Below the pieces are notes generated by a model. That model was given only the letters and a program-made list of their open reading frames with translations, had not been told where the DNA came from and searched no databases. From Alistipes sp. (GTDB taxonomy: Bacteria; Bacteroidota; Bacteroidia; Bacteroidales; Rikenellaceae), in contig JAFNUH010000062.1 of assembly GCA_017384185.1 (NCBI GenBank), positions 1 through 6,804 of the forward strand: DNA of 6,804 bases, written 5' to 3'. This document shows, one piece after another, positions 6,002 through 6,804 of this stretch. The position numbers and the translations under genes are program-made. Numbering within the stretch: the first letter of the stretch is position 1; each line of letters opens with the position of its first letter.

Positions 6002-6009
6002 CAAAGATA
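6002..6009 (-). promoter_or_regulatory. Bacteroidota -7 promoter box for pnuC-thiN
   Basis: The minus strand reads TATCTTTG, an exact TAnnTTTG match, 55 bases upstream of the preferred ATG at 5946. The -33 position (about 6029-6032) has no TTTG and falls on the -7 element of the divergent peptidase gene. Confidence 0.55.
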
Positions 6010-6025
6010 ATTAGAAAAATATTAT

Positions 6026-6033
6026 TATCTTCG
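6026..6033 (+). promoter_or_regulatory. Probable -7 promoter box for the C1-type peptidase
   Basis: TATCTTCG differs from TAnnTTTG at one position and lies 29 bases before the ATG at 6063. No clear -33 box is visible. It is the best candidate in the 116-bp divergent gap. Confidence 0.4.
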
Positions 6034-6062
6034 CTGTGGAAAATAATTTTAACCTAAATAGT

Positions 6063-6804
6063 ATGAAGAAACTCTTTATTTGCGCAGCTCTGCTCGTGGC
6101 AGGTGCGCTCACAGCTTCGGCACAGACAAAGGATGGCGGCATCTCGGCAGAGATGTTGTCACGCATCAGCAAGAGCTATACAGGCTCGGCTGAGCAGAAG
6201 GCGGTAAAGAATGCGCTTGCATCGACCTCTATTGCAACGCTCGCTATCAATTCGGAGAATCTTGCGATGATTGATACTTACTTCTCTCATCGAGTAAAGA
6301 CTCAGGGTATTACCGACCAGAAATCATCGGGTCGTTGCTGGTTGTTTACAGGTCTTAATGTCTTGCGTGCCAAGATGATTGACAAGCACAATTTGCCTGG
6401 CTTCGAGTTCTCGCAGAACTATAACTCGTTCTACGATTTGTTGGAGAAGTCAAACCTCTTCCTGCAGGCAATTATCGACACTCGTGACCTTCCGATGGAT
6501 GACCGCAAGGTTGATTGGTTGATGAAGAATCCTATTGGCGATGGTGGTCAGTTTACCGGCGTGTCAAATCTTATTATGAAGTATGGCGTTGTGCCTAAGT
6601 CGGCTATGCCCGAGACTTTCCAGAGCAACAATACCAGCAATATGGCTATGATTTTGAAGTGGAAACTTCGTGAGTATGCTTTGGAGTTGCGTGAGTTGAA
6701 GCCCGCACAGGCTCAGGCACGTAAGGAGGCTATGCTCAGCGAGGTTTATCGTATCTTGGTTGAGTGCTTGGGTGTCCCTCCCACAGAGTTCGAGTGGACA
6801 CGCT
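6063..6804 (+). CDS. Secreted C1B-like cysteine peptidase (bleomycin hydrolase / aminopeptidase C type), 3' end cut by window
   Basis: The frame starts at ATG 6063 and stays open for 247 codons to the window edge, so roughly half of a typical family member (about 450 residues or more) is seen. Residues 1-20 are a Sec signal peptide (MKKLF, hydrophobic core, ASA before Q21), placing it in the periplasm or beyond; no lipobox cysteine is present at the cleavage site. The papain-type active-site block is clear: Q86 for the oxyanion hole and nucleophile C92 in GRCWLF (90-95), six residues apart as in papain. A following NYNSFYDLLEKSN stretch and the DGGQFTGVSNLIMKYG block (glycine pair around 161) match the PepC/bleomycin hydrolase branch. 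The catalytic His and Asn would lie beyond the window. Family members remove N-terminal residues from peptides; an exported version suggests peptide scavenging. It diverges from pnuC-thiN across 116 bp. Confidence 0.9.
   Translation, partial: MKKLFICAALLVAGALTASAQTKDGGISAEMLSRISKSYTGSAEQKAVKNALASTSIATLAINSENLAMIDTYFSHRVKTQGITDQKSSGRCWLFTGLNVLRAKMIDKHNLPGFEFSQNYNSFYDLLEKSNLFLQAIIDTRDLPMDDRKVDWLMKNPIGDGGQFTGVSNLIMKYGVVPKSAMPETFQSNNTSNMAMILKWKLREYALELRELKPAQAQARKEAMLSEVYRILVECLGVPPTEFEWTR

Overview
The window looks like chromosomal DNA from a gut-type Bacteroidota, probably Bacteroidales (a Rikenellaceae/Alistipes-like genus is only a guess). Several starts are preceded by the Bacteroidota -7 box TAnnTTTG rather than by Shine-Dalgarno sequences. 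The gene content also fits: a GH127 lipoprotein, a secreted C1B-like peptidase, and a PnuC-type carrier joined to thiamine pyrophosphokinase. I see no insertion sequence, phage, CRISPR array or obvious horizontally acquired island. No gene-free gap exceeds about 160 bases.

Layout, left to right. On the minus strand, a MazG-like nucleotide pyrophosphohydrolase (966-646) is followed 30 bases later by an exported glycerophosphodiester phosphodiesterase that runs off the left edge (615-1). Reading the other way from a 101-bp divergent promoter region is a two-gene plus-strand unit. It holds a GH127 glycosidase lipoprotein with its full set of zinc/cysteine catalytic residues (1068-3551) and, 5 bases later, a small FlK-like hotdog thioesterase (3557-3928). 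A 156-base gap holds a weak hairpin, a candidate terminator and the promoter of a single tRNA-Gln(UUG) gene (4085-4158). That tRNA has its own strong intrinsic terminator. A GNAT acetyltransferase with its own promoter follows (4257-4751).

The GNAT gene runs head-on into a minus-strand pair, and the two stop codons lie in a 9-bp overlap. The pair is a PnuC-family vitamin transporter (5946-5353) whose end overlaps by 11 bases the start of thiamine pyrophosphokinase (5363-4743). Together they plausibly import thiamine and trap it as the diphosphate, which would make the transporter a PnuT. At the right edge, a secreted bleomycin-hydrolase/PepC-like cysteine peptidase (6063 onward, cut by the window end) is transcribed divergently from pnuC.

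Most of the window is ordinary housekeeping and accessory metabolism, and I found no convincing undescribed system. The points most worth a second look are the glycosidase-thioesterase operon, the overlap of a candidate terminator with the tRNA-Gln promoter, the riboswitch-free leader of the thiamine pair, and the very close divergent promoters at both ends.
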